Assembly: GCF_012971725.1 (NCBI RefSeq)
Contig: NZ_CP048833.1
Coordinates: 434,001 to 498,000 of the forward strand
Direction: 5' to 3'
Source of the DNA: Pseudomonas multiresinivorans
GTDB taxonomy: Bacteria; Pseudomonadota; Gammaproteobacteria; Pseudomonadales; Pseudomonadaceae
Length of the DNA: 64,000 bases
In this document: positions 8,424 through 16,216 of the stretch, in pieces
How the letters are laid out: each line of letters starts with the position of its first letter
How positions within the stretch are numbered: position 1 is the stretch's first letter
Program-made: the position numbers and the translations under genes
Notes under the pieces: model-generated
The model's database searches: none
Seen by the model: the letters and a program-made list of their open reading frames with translations, nothing else
What the model was told of the DNA's origin: nothing

Positions 8424-9770
8424 TTACGCCACCCCGTTGAGGGCGTCGCCGACGGCGCTGAACAGGCGGTCCAGGTCTTCGGGCTTGGCGTTGAAGGTCG
8501 GGCCGAACTGCAGGGTGTCGCCGCCGAAGCGCACGTAGAAGCCTTCTTTCCACAGCTTCATGCTGGCTTCGAACGGACGCACGATGGCGTCGCCGTCACG
8601 GGCGCCGATCTGGATCGCGCCGGCCAGGCCGCAGTTGCGGATGTCGACGACGTTCTTCGCGCCCTTCAGGCCGTGCAGGGCCTTCTCGAAGTGCGGAGCC
8701 AGTTCCAGGGACTGCTGGATCAGGTTCTCTTTTTCCAGCAGGTCCAGCGCGGCAATACCGGCGGCGCAGGCGACCGGGTGCGCGGAGTAGGTATAGCCAT
8801 GGCCGAACTCAACAGCGTATTCCGGCAGGTTCTGGCCCATGAAGGTGTCGTAGATTTCGCTGCTGGCGATCACCGCGCCCATGGGAATGGCGCCGTTGGT
8901 GACCTGTTTGGCGACGTTCATGATGTCCGGCTTCACGCCGAAGAACTCGGCGCCGGTGGCCTTGCCCATGCGGCCGAAGGCGGTGATGACTTCGTCGAAG
9001 ATCAGCAGGATGTTGTGCTGGTCGCAGATTTCGCGCAGGCGCTGCAGGTAGCCCTTCGGCGGAACCAGCACGCCGGCGGAACCGGACATCGGCTCGACGA
9101 TCACGGCGGCGATGTTGGAGGCGTCATGCAGTTCGATCAGCTTCAGCAGTTCGTTGGCCAGCTCGACGCCGCCAGTCTCGGCCATGCCCTTGGTGAAGGC
9201 CATGCCCGGCTGCAGGGTGTGCGGCAGGTGGTCGACGTCCATCAGCTGGCCGAACATCTTGCGGTTGCCGCCGATGCCGCCCAGGGCGGTGCCGGCAACG
9301 TTCACGCCGTGGTAGCCACGGGCGCGGCCGATCAGCTTGGTTTTCTGCGCCTGGCCTTTCAGGCGCCAGTAGGCGCGGGCCATCTTGATCGAGGTGTCGG
9401 CGCACTCGGAGCCCGAGCCGGTGAAGAACACGTGGTCGAGGCCGGCCGGGGTCAACTGGGTGATCTTCTCGGCCAGTTTGAAGGACAGCGGGTGGCCGTA
9501 CTGGAACGCCGGGGAGTAGTCGAGGGTGGTCAGCTGTTTGGCGACCGCGTCGGCGATTTCCTTGCGCGAGTGACCGGCGCCGCAGGTCCACAGGCCCGAC
9601 AGGCTGTCGTAGATCTTGCGGCCCTTGTCGTCCACTAGCCAGCTGCCTTCGGCGGCGACGATGATGCGCGGGTCTTTATGGAAGTTGCGGTTGGCGCTGA
9701 AGGGCATCCAGTGGGCCTTCAGGTTCAGTTCGCTGGCCACCGACGGGGTGACGTTCACTTGCTGGTTCAT
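8424..9770 (-). CDS. bauA: Beta-alanine:pyruvate transaminase (omega-transaminase)
   Basis: 448 residues, full length for class III PLP transaminases. IFDEVITAFGR (PLP ring Asp) and VAKQVTNGAIP (Schiff-base Lys) lie ~30 residues apart near residue 290, as expected; FFTGSGSECADTSIKMA binds the phosphate. It moves the amino group of beta-alanine to pyruvate, giving malonate semialdehyde for BauC and L-alanine. It is the first gene of the minus-strand bau operon and is divergent from the regulator bauR across 136 bases. The closest named counterpart is P. aeruginosa PA0132. Confidence 0.94.
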   Translation of the reverse strand: MNQQVNVTPSVASELNLKAHWMPFSANRNFHKDPRIIVAAEGSWLVDDKGRKIYDSLSGLWTCGAGHSRKEIADAVAKQLTTLDYSPAFQYGHPLSFKLAEKITQLTPAGLDHVFFTGSGSECADTSIKMARAYWRLKGQAQKTKLIGRARGYHGVNVAGTALGGIGGNRKMFGQLMDVDHLPHTLQPGMAFTKGMAETGGVELANELLKLIELHDASNIAAVIVEPMSGSAGVLVPPKGYLQRLREICDQHNILLIFDEVITAFGRMGKATGAEFFGVKPDIMNVAKQVTNGAIPMGAVIASSEIYDTFMGQNLPEYAVEFGHGYTYSAHPVACAAGIAALDLLEKENLIQQSLELAPHFEKALHGLKGAKNVVDIRNCGLAGAIQIGARDGDAIVRPFEASMKLWKEGFYVRFGGDTLQFGPTFNAKPEDLDRLFSAVGDALNGVA

Positions 9771-9850
9771 GCAGCTTGTCCTCGAAGACAGTCTTGTTGG
9801 GCGCGCAGGCCGCGGCTGGCCTGGTGCGATGGGACTAGATTGGGCCTGAC

Positions 9851-9864
9851 TTAACGTGAGTTAA
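9851..9864. promoter_or_regulatory. Candidate BauR binding site
   Basis: TTAAC-N4-GTTAA, a perfect inverted repeat in the bauA-bauR intergenic region. The T-N11-A symmetry and the position between divergent genes fit a LysR-type operator. Binding by BauR is inferred. Confidence 0.5.
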
Positions 9865-9906
9865 AGCTTATTCTTCTTACGTTCAGTTTCGATTTGGTAA
9901 AACAAA

Positions 9907-10827
9907 ATGGCGAAAACCCGTGCACCTTCCCTGGGCCAGGTGAGCGACTTCGAGATCCGCCTGCTGCGCATCTTCAAAACCATAGTCGAGTGCGGCAGCT
10001 TCTCGGCCGCCGAGAGCACGCTGGGCATCAGCCGTTCGGCGATCAGCCTGCACATGGGCGACCTGGAGAAGCGCCTGGGCATGCGCCTTTGCCAGCGCGG
10101 CCGGGCGGGCTTTGCGCTGACCGACGAAGGCCGCGAGGTGTACCGCGCGACCCAGTCGCTGCTGGCGGCGCTGGAAGGCTTCCGCGCCGAGGTCAACGAG
10201 TTGCACCAGCACCTGCGCGGGGAGCTGAACATCGGCATCATCAACAACCTGGTGACCCTGCCGCAGATGCGTATCACCCACGCCCTGCGTGCGCTGAAGG
10301 CAAGCGGGCCGGGCGTGCGGATCAATATCGGCATGACCACGCCCAACGAGATCGAACTGGGGGTTCTCGACGGACGGTTGCATGTGGGCGTGGTACCGCT
10401 CATCAGTCCGCTGTCGGGCCTGGAGTACTCCTCTTTATACGAAGAGCGTTCGCTGCTGTTCTGCAGCCAGGAGCACCCGCTGTTCGAGCGCGACGATGCG
10501 GGCATCACCGTGCAGGAAATCCACGCCTGCGACGCGGTGGCGCCGAGTTACCGCATCCCGGCCGAGGCGCAAGAGCGGCACCAGGAACTCTCCGGCAGCG
10601 CCACCGCCTCGGACCGCGAGGGCATGGCCTTCCTGATCCTCACCGGCAGCTACATCGGCTACCTGCCCGACCACTACGCCGCCGACTGGGTCGCCCAGGG
10701 CCGCCTGCGCGCACTGCGGCCGGAGCGCTTCCACTACGACATCCCGCTGACCGTCGTGACCCGCAAGGGCCGCCGGCCGAACCTGGTGCTGGAGCGGTTC
10801 CTCGAGGCGGTGGCGCAGAGTCGCTGA
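9907..10827 (+). CDS. bauR: BauR, LysR-type regulator of beta-alanine catabolism
   Basis: 306 residues. Residues ~15-75 hold the LysR winged helix (FEIRLLRIFKTIVECGSFS, then LGISRSAISLHMGDLEKRLG); residues ~95-300 form the periplasmic-binding-like effector domain. The ATG at 9907 is used. Divergent placement to bauA is the classic LysR arrangement, and P. aeruginosa BauR (PA0133) activates bauABCD. The effector is probably beta-alanine. The gene ends in a REP cluster. Confidence 0.9.
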   Translation: MAKTRAPSLGQVSDFEIRLLRIFKTIVECGSFSAAESTLGISRSAISLHMGDLEKRLGMRLCQRGRAGFALTDEGREVYRATQSLLAALEGFRAEVNELHQHLRGELNIGIINNLVTLPQMRITHALRALKASGPGVRINIGMTTPNEIELGVLDGRLHVGVVPLISPLSGLEYSSLYEERSLLFCSQEHPLFERDDAGITVQEIHACDAVAPSYRIPAEAQERHQELSGSATASDREGMAFLILTGSYIGYLPDHYAADWVAQGRLRALRPERFHYDIPLTVVTRKGRRPNLVLERFLEAVAQSR

Positions 10828-10839
10828 GGCGGTGCTCTG

Positions 10840-10910
10840 GTAGGAGCGAACTTCGTCCGCGATGGCATCCGGCGCGATGCGGGCCTATCGCGGACGGAGT
10901 CCGCTCCCAC
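10840..10910. repeat. REP pair, CGTCCGCGAT subtype
   Basis: Inverted pair of the second REP subtype: GTAGGAGCGAACTTCGTCCG (10840 onward) and the complement ending GACGGAGTCCGCTCCCAC at 10910. The same subtype recurs at 13766-13831 and 15037-15117. Confidence 0.85.
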
Positions 10911-10924
10911 GCCACCCCCCGACT

Positions 10925-10991
10925 GTAGGAGCGAGCTTGCTCGCGAACCAGCCCCGCAGCGGAGTCTGTTCGCGAGCAAGCTCGCTCCTAC
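10925..10991. repeat. REP pair (BIME), common subtype
   Basis: Perfect 24-base REP at 10925-10948 and its exact inverted copy at 10968-10991, separated by 19 bases. It directly follows the other subtype. The rest of the 399-base gap between bauR and the monooxygenase gene (10828-11226) shows no gene. Confidence 0.9.
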
Positions 10992-11226
10992 ACAAAAGCA
11001 CAAGGCACATTCTGCCTATCCAATTTGTCGCCCCAGCCACCAAAAATCCTATAGCCCCTCCCCTGTAGCCCGCGGGCCGCGGGGTTTGCGTGGGTGCAGC
11101 TTTTCCCTAGCCTGCGACTACAAAAAACATAATTTCGCTATTCACAGCCTCTGAACAGAATGCGGCCAACACCTCCTCCCTAGCCGCAACAAGAATAAAC
11201 GTGATCAGAGTCTGAGGAAGCAAGCC

Positions 11227-12558
11227 ATGACCGACCTGAATCCAGGCGCCTTCGGCAAGAAGTCGCTTGATAACCTGGAAATCGACACGCTGGTCGTTGG
11301 CGCCGGACAAGCCGGCGTCGCCATGAGCGAGCACCTGACCCAACAGGGCGTGCCGCACATCGTGCTGGAAAAGAGCCGCATCGCCGAAGCCTGGCGCACC
11401 GGCCGCTGGGATTCGCTGGTAGCCAACGGCCCGGCCTGGCACGACCGCTTCCCGAACATGGAATTCCCGGTCGGCCCGGACGATTTCCCGCACAAGGAGC
11501 AGGTGGCGGACTACTTCGTCGCCTACGCCAAGCAGTTCAACGCGCCGATCCGCACCGGCGTGGAAGTGAAGAAGGTCACCCGCAACGAAGGCCGCCCCGG
11601 CTTCACCGTGGAAACCTCCGAAGGAACCCTCCAGGCGCTGCGCATCGTTTCCGCCACCGGCCCGTTCCAGCGCCCGGTGATCCCGGCCATCGCGCCGAAG
11701 GACGAAGGCCTCTACCAGATCCACTCGGCCAAGTACTACAACCCGCAGCAGCTGCCCGAAGGTGCCGTGCTGGTGATCGGCGCCGGCTCTTCCGGCGTGC
11801 AGATCGCCGACGAGCTGAACCGCGCCGGCAAGAAGGTCTTCCTCTCGGTTGGCGCCCATGACCGCCCGCCGCGCTCCTACCGCAACCGCGACTTCGTCTG
11901 GTGGCTGGGCGTGCTCGGCCTGTGGGACGCCGAGGAAGTACAGCCGGGCCGCGAGCACGTGACCATCGCCGTGAGCGGTGCCCGTGGCGGCGAGACCATC
12001 GACTTCCGTCGCCTGGCCAACGAGGGCATCACCCTGACCGGCCTGACCAAGGCCTTCGAAGGCGGCAAGGTGAGCTTCCAGGACGACCTGGTGGCCAACC
12101 TGAAGGCCGGCGATGACAACTACCTTGGTCTGCTCGACGCCGCCGACGCCTACATCGAGCGCAACGGCCTCGACCTGCCGCTGGAGCCGGAGGCCCGCAA
12201 GGTCTACGCAGACGCCGAGTGCATCCGCAATCCGATCCAGGAGCTGGACCTCGCCGACGCCGGCATCACCGCGATCATCTGGGCCACCGGCTACGCCGTG
12301 GACTTCAACTGGCTGCAGGTCGACGCCTTCGACGACAAGGGCAAGCCCAAGCACCAGCGCGGCGTATCCCGCGAGCCAGGTGTGTACTTCGTCGGCCTGC
12401 CGTGGCTGTCCCGTCGCGGCTCCACCTTCATCTGGGGCGTCTGGCACGACGCCAAGCACGTGGCCGGCCACATCGCCACCCAACGCCGTTACGTCGAATA
12501 CCAGGACGCCTCGCAACGCGAAGGCTCCTCCGTTCAGAAAGCCGCATCCTGGGAGTAA
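11227..12558 (+). CDS. Flavin-containing (group B) monooxygenase
   Basis: 443 residues. There are two dinucleotide-binding motifs: VVGAGQAGVAM near residue 22 (FAD) and VIGAGSSGVQIADEL near residue 182 (NADPH). IHSAKYYNP lies between them, a form of the FMO signature, and the ATGYAVDFNW block sits near residue 355. Together these place it with FMO/YUCCA-like monooxygenases, which oxygenate soft N or S atoms or ketones using NADPH and O2. It heads a cluster with a Rid protein 3 bases downstream, a DUF1028 protein and an M20 deacylase. That suggests an amine or amide substrate; the actual compound is unknown. Confidence 0.85.
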   Translation: MTDLNPGAFGKKSLDNLEIDTLVVGAGQAGVAMSEHLTQQGVPHIVLEKSRIAEAWRTGRWDSLVANGPAWHDRFPNMEFPVGPDDFPHKEQVADYFVAYAKQFNAPIRTGVEVKKVTRNEGRPGFTVETSEGTLQALRIVSATGPFQRPVIPAIAPKDEGLYQIHSAKYYNPQQLPEGAVLVIGAGSSGVQIADELNRAGKKVFLSVGAHDRPPRSYRNRDFVWWLGVLGLWDAEEVQPGREHVTIAVSGARGGETIDFRRLANEGITLTGLTKAFEGGKVSFQDDLVANLKAGDDNYLGLLDAADAYIERNGLDLPLEPEARKVYADAECIRNPIQELDLADAGITAIIWATGYAVDFNWLQVDAFDDKGKPKHQRGVSREPGVYFVGLPWLSRRGSTFIWGVWHDAKHVAGHIATQRRYVEYQDASQREGSSVQKAASWE

Positions 12559-12561
12559 GAG

Positions 12562-12972
12562 ATGCCTACCCATACTCGCATCCGCATGTTCAACACCAAG
12601 GACACCTACCCGAACCAGACCCTGGACAACGACCTCTGCCAGGCCGTGCGCGCCGGCAACACCGTGTACGTGCGCGGCCAGGTCGGTACTGACTTCGAGG
12701 GCAACCTGGTAGGGCTGGGCGATCCGCGTGCCCAGGCCGAACAGGCGATGAAGAACGTCAAGCAACTGCTGGAAGAAGCCGGCAGCGACCTGTCGCACAT
12801 CGTCAAGACCACTACCTATCTGATCGACCCGCGCTACCGCGAGCCGGTCTACCAGGAAGTCGGCAAGTGGCTGAAGGGCGTGTTCCCGATCTCCACCGGC
12901 CTGGTGGTGTCGGCCCTCGGTCAGCCGCAGTGGTTGATGGAGATCGATGTCATCGCCGTCATTCCGGACTGA
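12562..12972 (+). CDS. Rid (YjgF/UK114) family protein lacking the catalytic arginine
   Basis: 136 residues with the Rid fold throughout (VYVRGQVGTDFEGN, DLSHIVKTTTYLIDPRYR, ending MEIDVIAVI). In imine-hydrolysing RidA an arginine follows a conserved proline near residue 105; here that block reads FPISTGLVVSAL, with serine in its place. Rid subgroups without the arginine are known and their chemistry is unsolved, so deaminase activity should not be assumed. It starts 3 bases after the monooxygenase stop and is almost certainly co-translated, implying it handles a product of that enzyme. Confidence 0.88.
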   Translation: MPTHTRIRMFNTKDTYPNQTLDNDLCQAVRAGNTVYVRGQVGTDFEGNLVGLGDPRAQAEQAMKNVKQLLEEAGSDLSHIVKTTTYLIDPRYREPVYQEVGKWLKGVFPISTGLVVSALGQPQWLMEIDVIAVIPD

Positions 12973-13079
12973 TCGATGAACTGAAAAACGATGCGGCGGC
13001 GCGGGATTTCCTGCCTCGCCGCTTCGTCGTTTGTGCCTGATAGCGCTTGATCGACAAGAACAGCAAGCAAGGAGCCACC

Positions 13080-13754
13080 ATGACCTTCTCCATCGTCGGC
13101 CGCTGCGCCGAAACCGGACAACTGGGTATCGCCATCAGCTCCTCGAGCATTGCCGTGGGCGCCCGCTGCCCCTGGGTACGCGCCGGCGTCGGCGCGGTGG
13201 CGACGCAGAACATCACTCTGCCGGCCCTCGGCCCGCAGATCCTCGACCAGCTCGAGGCCGGCCTCGAACCAAGCGCGGCGCTGGACAAGGCGCTCTCCAG
13301 CAACGGCTATAGCCAGTACCGCCAGGTGACGGTGATCGACCAGCACGGCAAGGTCGCGCTGTTCACCGGCAGCGAGGCGCTGGGCGTGTACAACGCCGTG
13401 GCCGGGGAAAACTGCGTGGCGGCGGGCAACCTGCTGTCCTCCACCGCAGTGATCGAGGCCATGACCCAGGCCTTCGAAGGCGCCAACGGCTGCCTGGCCG
13501 AGCGCCTGCTGGCCGCGATGCAGGCGGCGATGGCGGCCGGTGGCGAAGCGGGCCCGGTGCATTCGGCGGCGCTCAAGGTCGTCGGCGACCTGGTCTGGCC
13601 GATCGTCGACCTGCGCGTGGACTGGGCCGACGAAGCGCCCATCGATGAGCTGGAGAAACTCTGGGTGGCCTACAAGCCGCAACTGGAGGACTACCTCGTG
13701 CGCGCCCTCGACCCGACCAAGGCACCGAGCTACGGTGTGCCGGGCGACGAGTAA
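13080..13754 (+). CDS. DUF1028 protein, Ntn-hydrolase-like
   Basis: 224 residues, started at the ATG at 13080 because AAGGAG lies eight bases upstream; an upstream start would add 11 residues unlike the family. It begins MTFSIVGRC, so removal of Met exposes Thr2, which is conserved in DUF1028 and placed like the N-terminal nucleophile of Ntn hydrolases. GQLGIAISSSSIAVG and GVGAVATQN are further family hallmarks. No peptidoglycan-binding tail is present. A role in amide or peptide bond hydrolysis is inference. It lies 107 bases after the Rid gene. Confidence 0.8.
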   Translation: MTFSIVGRCAETGQLGIAISSSSIAVGARCPWVRAGVGAVATQNITLPALGPQILDQLEAGLEPSAALDKALSSNGYSQYRQVTVIDQHGKVALFTGSEALGVYNAVAGENCVAAGNLLSSTAVIEAMTQAFEGANGCLAERLLAAMQAAMAAGGEAGPVHSAALKVVGDLVWPIVDLRVDWADEAPIDELEKLWVAYKPQLEDYLVRALDPTKAPSYGVPGDE

Positions 13755-13765
13755 CGCCATGCCCT

Positions 13766-13831
13766 GTAGGAGCGGACTCCGTCCGCGATAGCTATCAGCC
13801 GCAGCGATATCGCGGATGAATCAGCTCCTAC
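13766..13831. repeat. REP pair, CGTCCGCGAT subtype, between cluster genes
   Basis: GTAGGAGCGGACTCCGTCCG (from 13766) and an imperfect inverted partner ending GATGAATCAGCTCCTAC (13831). It fills most of the 105-base gap between the DUF1028 and M20 genes, which appear to be one transcription unit. Confidence 0.8.
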
Positions 13832-13859
13832 GACAAGAGATTTGAAGCAGGACCCAACC

Positions 13860-15011
13860 ATGTCTTCCAGCCGTGAAATCCTTGCAGACCTGATCGCCTT
13901 CGACACCGTCAGTCGCAACTCCAACCTGGCGCTGATCCACTACATCCGCGACTACCTCGCAGGGCACGGCATCGCCTGCGAACTGTTCCACGACGCCGAA
14001 GGCGGCAAGGCCAATCTCTACGCCACGCTGGGTCCGCAGGATCGCGGCGGCGTGTGCCTGTCCGGCCACACCGACGTGGTGCCCACCGACGGCCAGCCGT
14101 GGACGGTCCCGCCCTTCGAGCTGACCGAGCGCGATGGCCGTCTATACGGACGGGGCACGGCAGACATGAAGGGCTATATCGCCTGCGTGCTGGCGGCGGT
14201 ACCGGCGTTTCTCGCCCAGCCGCTGCGCCTGCCGGTGCACCTGGCGTTCTCCTATGACGAGGAAGTCGGCTGCCTCGGCGTACGCTCGCTGCTTGCCGCG
14301 CTGGAGCACCGCGAGCACAAGCCGATGGTCTGCATCATCGGCGAACCCACCGAACTCAAGCCGGTGCTCGGCCACAAGGGCAAGCTCGCCATGCGCTGCC
14401 AGGTGCACGGCGCGCCGTGCCATTCGGCCTATGCGCCGCAGGGTGTGAACGCCATCGAGTACGCGGCGAAGCTGATCGGCCGCCTCGGCGAGATCGGCAC
14501 CCGCCTGGCCGCACCGGAGCGTCACGATCCGCGCTTCGATCCACCCTACTCCACCGTGCAGACCGGCGTGATCAGCGGCGGCCGCGCACTGAACATCGTG
14601 CCCGCCGAATGCCAGTTCGACTTCGAGGTGCGGGCACTGCCCAGCGACGATCCGCAACAGGTCGCCGATGACCTGCGCGCCTTCGCTGAAACCGAACTGC
14701 TGCCGAAGATGCGCGCAGTGAAAGCCGAGACGGATATCCGTTTCAGCGAGCTGTCGGCCTATCCCGCCCTGGTCACCGACCAGCAGGCCCAGGCTGCCGA
14801 GTTGATTGCACTGCTGAGCGGTTCGCGGGACTTCACCACCGTCGCCTACGGCACCGAGGGTGGGCTGTTCGACCAGGCCGGCATTCCCACCGTGGTCTGC
14901 GGCCCGGGCAGCATGGACCAGGGCCACAAGCCGGACGAGTTCGTCAGCCTGGAACAGTTGGCCAAATGCGATGACATGATGGCGCGGCTGGCGGAGTGGC
15001 TGCGCAGCTGA
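13860..15011 (+). CDS. M20 family deacylase, ArgE-like
   Basis: 383 residues from the ATG at 13860 (AGGA nine bases before). Co-catalytic zinc ligands and catalytic residues are all visible: SGHTDVVP (His, Asp), GRGTADMKG (bridging Asp), DEEVGCLG (general base Glu and Glu ligand), IIGEPTELKP, and a late His in DQGHKPDEF. Closest in style to acetylornithine deacetylase ArgE, which hydrolyses N-acyl amino acids. Pseudomonads usually recycle acetylornithine with ArgJ, so a catabolic substrate is likelier. Being last in the monooxygenase-Rid-DUF1028 cluster, it may release an amino acid from an N-acyl or amide intermediate. Confidence 0.85.
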   Translation: MSSSREILADLIAFDTVSRNSNLALIHYIRDYLAGHGIACELFHDAEGGKANLYATLGPQDRGGVCLSGHTDVVPTDGQPWTVPPFELTERDGRLYGRGTADMKGYIACVLAAVPAFLAQPLRLPVHLAFSYDEEVGCLGVRSLLAALEHREHKPMVCIIGEPTELKPVLGHKGKLAMRCQVHGAPCHSAYAPQGVNAIEYAAKLIGRLGEIGTRLAAPERHDPRFDPPYSTVQTGVISGGRALNIVPAECQFDFEVRALPSDDPQQVADDLRAFAETELLPKMRAVKAETDIRFSELSAYPALVTDQQAQAAELIALLSGSRDFTTVAYGTEGGLFDQAGIPTVVCGPGSMDQGHKPDEFVSLEQLAKCDDMMARLAEWLRS

Positions 15012-15036
15012 CGCACCGCGCGGTCTACCCGTTTTC

Positions 15037-15117
15037 GTAGGAGCGGACTCCGTCCGCGATGTGCAATCGGCTTGCTCGGAGTGGCCGGCAATCGATCGCG
15101 GATGAATCCGCTCCTAC
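15037..15117. repeat. REP pair, CGTCCGCGAT subtype
   Basis: GTAGGAGCGGACTCCGTCCG (15037 onward) and the inverted arm ending GATGAATCCGCTCCTAC (15117), separated by ~35 bases. It directly follows the M20 gene. Confidence 0.85.
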
Positions 15118-15140
15118 GAGATACCTCCGCACTTGGGCCA

Positions 15141-15270
15141 TCCCTCACCCTAGCCCTCTCCCAAGGGGAGAGGGGACCGTTCGGTGCAGGATGAAACCTT
15201 CGCGTCAGTCGGCTCGGACTGCCCCTCTCCCTGAGGAGCGGGGCGCGCAGCCAGGGTTGGGGTGAGGGGG
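15141..15270. repeat. Inverted pair of CCCTCACCC-type repeats
   Basis: A forward copy (CCCTCACCCTAGCCCTCTCC, then GGACCGTTCGGTG) and an imperfect inverted copy ending GGTTGGGGTGAGGGG at 15270. This is the most complete form of the repeat type seen singly at 4478 and 7986. Confidence 0.7.
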
Positions 15271-15398
15271 GAAGACGCAGCGACGGACTATCCAGAGAGG
15301 ACAGTTGCTCCTACAACAGCCAAACCCCTCACGCTGAGCCGGCCGCACATCTGGTTGGGAACGCACGGGGGCATACCACGGTACGGGCTGTCACGTCG

Positions 15399-15464
15399 GT
15401 TCACGAGCAAGCTCGCTCCTACAGGGAGCGATTGCTCTTCGCAGGAGCGAGCTTGCTCGCGAAC
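15399..15464. repeat. REP pair (BIME), common subtype
   Basis: Slightly diverged inverted REP copies at 15399-15422 and 15441-15464, ending 20 bases from the HAD phosphatase stop codon. The 472-base gap 15012-15483 is filled by three repeat clusters and holds no gene. Confidence 0.85.
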
Positions 15465-15483
15465 CAACCCCAGTCGAAAACCC

Positions 15484-16128
15484 TCAGGCAAACGCCGCGC
15501 GCAGCTCGTCCATGCTTGCGAAGTAATGCGCCGGGCTCTCCGCCATCAGCTCTTCACGGCTGCCAAAGCCGTAGCCGACGCCCGCGGCGGACAAGCCATT
15601 GCGGTGCGCGCCGATCAGGTCGTGCTTGCGGTCGCCGATCATCAGCGTCTGCGCCAGGTCCAGCTTCTCGATACCCAGCAGGTGCTCGATCAGCTCGACC
15701 TTGTTGGTGCGCGTGCCGTCCAGCTCGCTGCCGTAGATCACTTTGAAGTGTTTGGCGAAGTCGAAGTGGCGGGCGATTTCCGCCGCGAATACGGTCGGCT
15801 TGCTGGTGCAGATGTACAGCGTGCGGCCCTGGCCGCCGAGCAGTTGCAGCAGCTCGCCGACACCGTCGAACACCTTGTTCTCGTACAGCCCGGTGTCCTT
15901 GAAGCGCACGCGGTAGTGGTTCACCGCCTCCCAGGCGCGCGCCTCGTCGAAGTCGTAGGTGCTCATGAAGCACTGCAGCAACGGCGGGCCGATGAAGTGT
16001 TCGAGCTGGCGCAGGTCGGGCTCGTCGATGCCCAGTTGGGCAAGGGCGTACTGGATCGAGCGGGTGATGCCCTCGCGCGGATCGGTGAGGGTGCCGTCGA
16101 GGTCGAAGAGGATGTTCTGGTAATGCAT
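15484..16128 (-). CDS. HAD family phosphatase, phosphoglycolate phosphatase-like
   Basis: 214 residues. HAD motif I is ILFDLDGTLTD (nucleophile Asp), motif II is the CTSKPT segment (~105), motif III is the Lys of the region before LMIGDRKHDLIGAH, which is motif IV with its two Asp. A helical C1 cap lies between motifs I and II, typical of phosphoglycolate phosphatase and PpaX-like enzymes. The substrate cannot be read from sequence. In P. aeruginosa a similar gene (PA0065) lies next to the gamma carbonic anhydrase and prlC; here three other genes intervene. Confidence 0.85.
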   Translation of the reverse strand: MHYQNILFDLDGTLTDPREGITRSIQYALAQLGIDEPDLRQLEHFIGPPLLQCFMSTYDFDEARAWEAVNHYRVRFKDTGLYENKVFDGVGELLQLLGGQGRTLYICTSKPTVFAAEIARHFDFAKHFKVIYGSELDGTRTNKVELIEHLLGIEKLDLAQTLMIGDRKHDLIGAHRNGLSAAGVGYGFGSREELMAESPAHYFASMDELRAAFA

Positions 16129-16216
16129 GGGATCAGCGTCCGGCCGCGAAAGTCGTCAGCAAGGATACTGGGCCGGCGCTGCGGGTGCGAAGTCCGACTG
16201 CTCGACTTGGCGGTGA

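Noticed and set aside
10840..10991. Regularly spaced palindromes that could suggest a CRISPR array
   Set aside because: These are inverted REP pairs of two subtypes, not direct repeats with unique spacers, and no cas gene is present.
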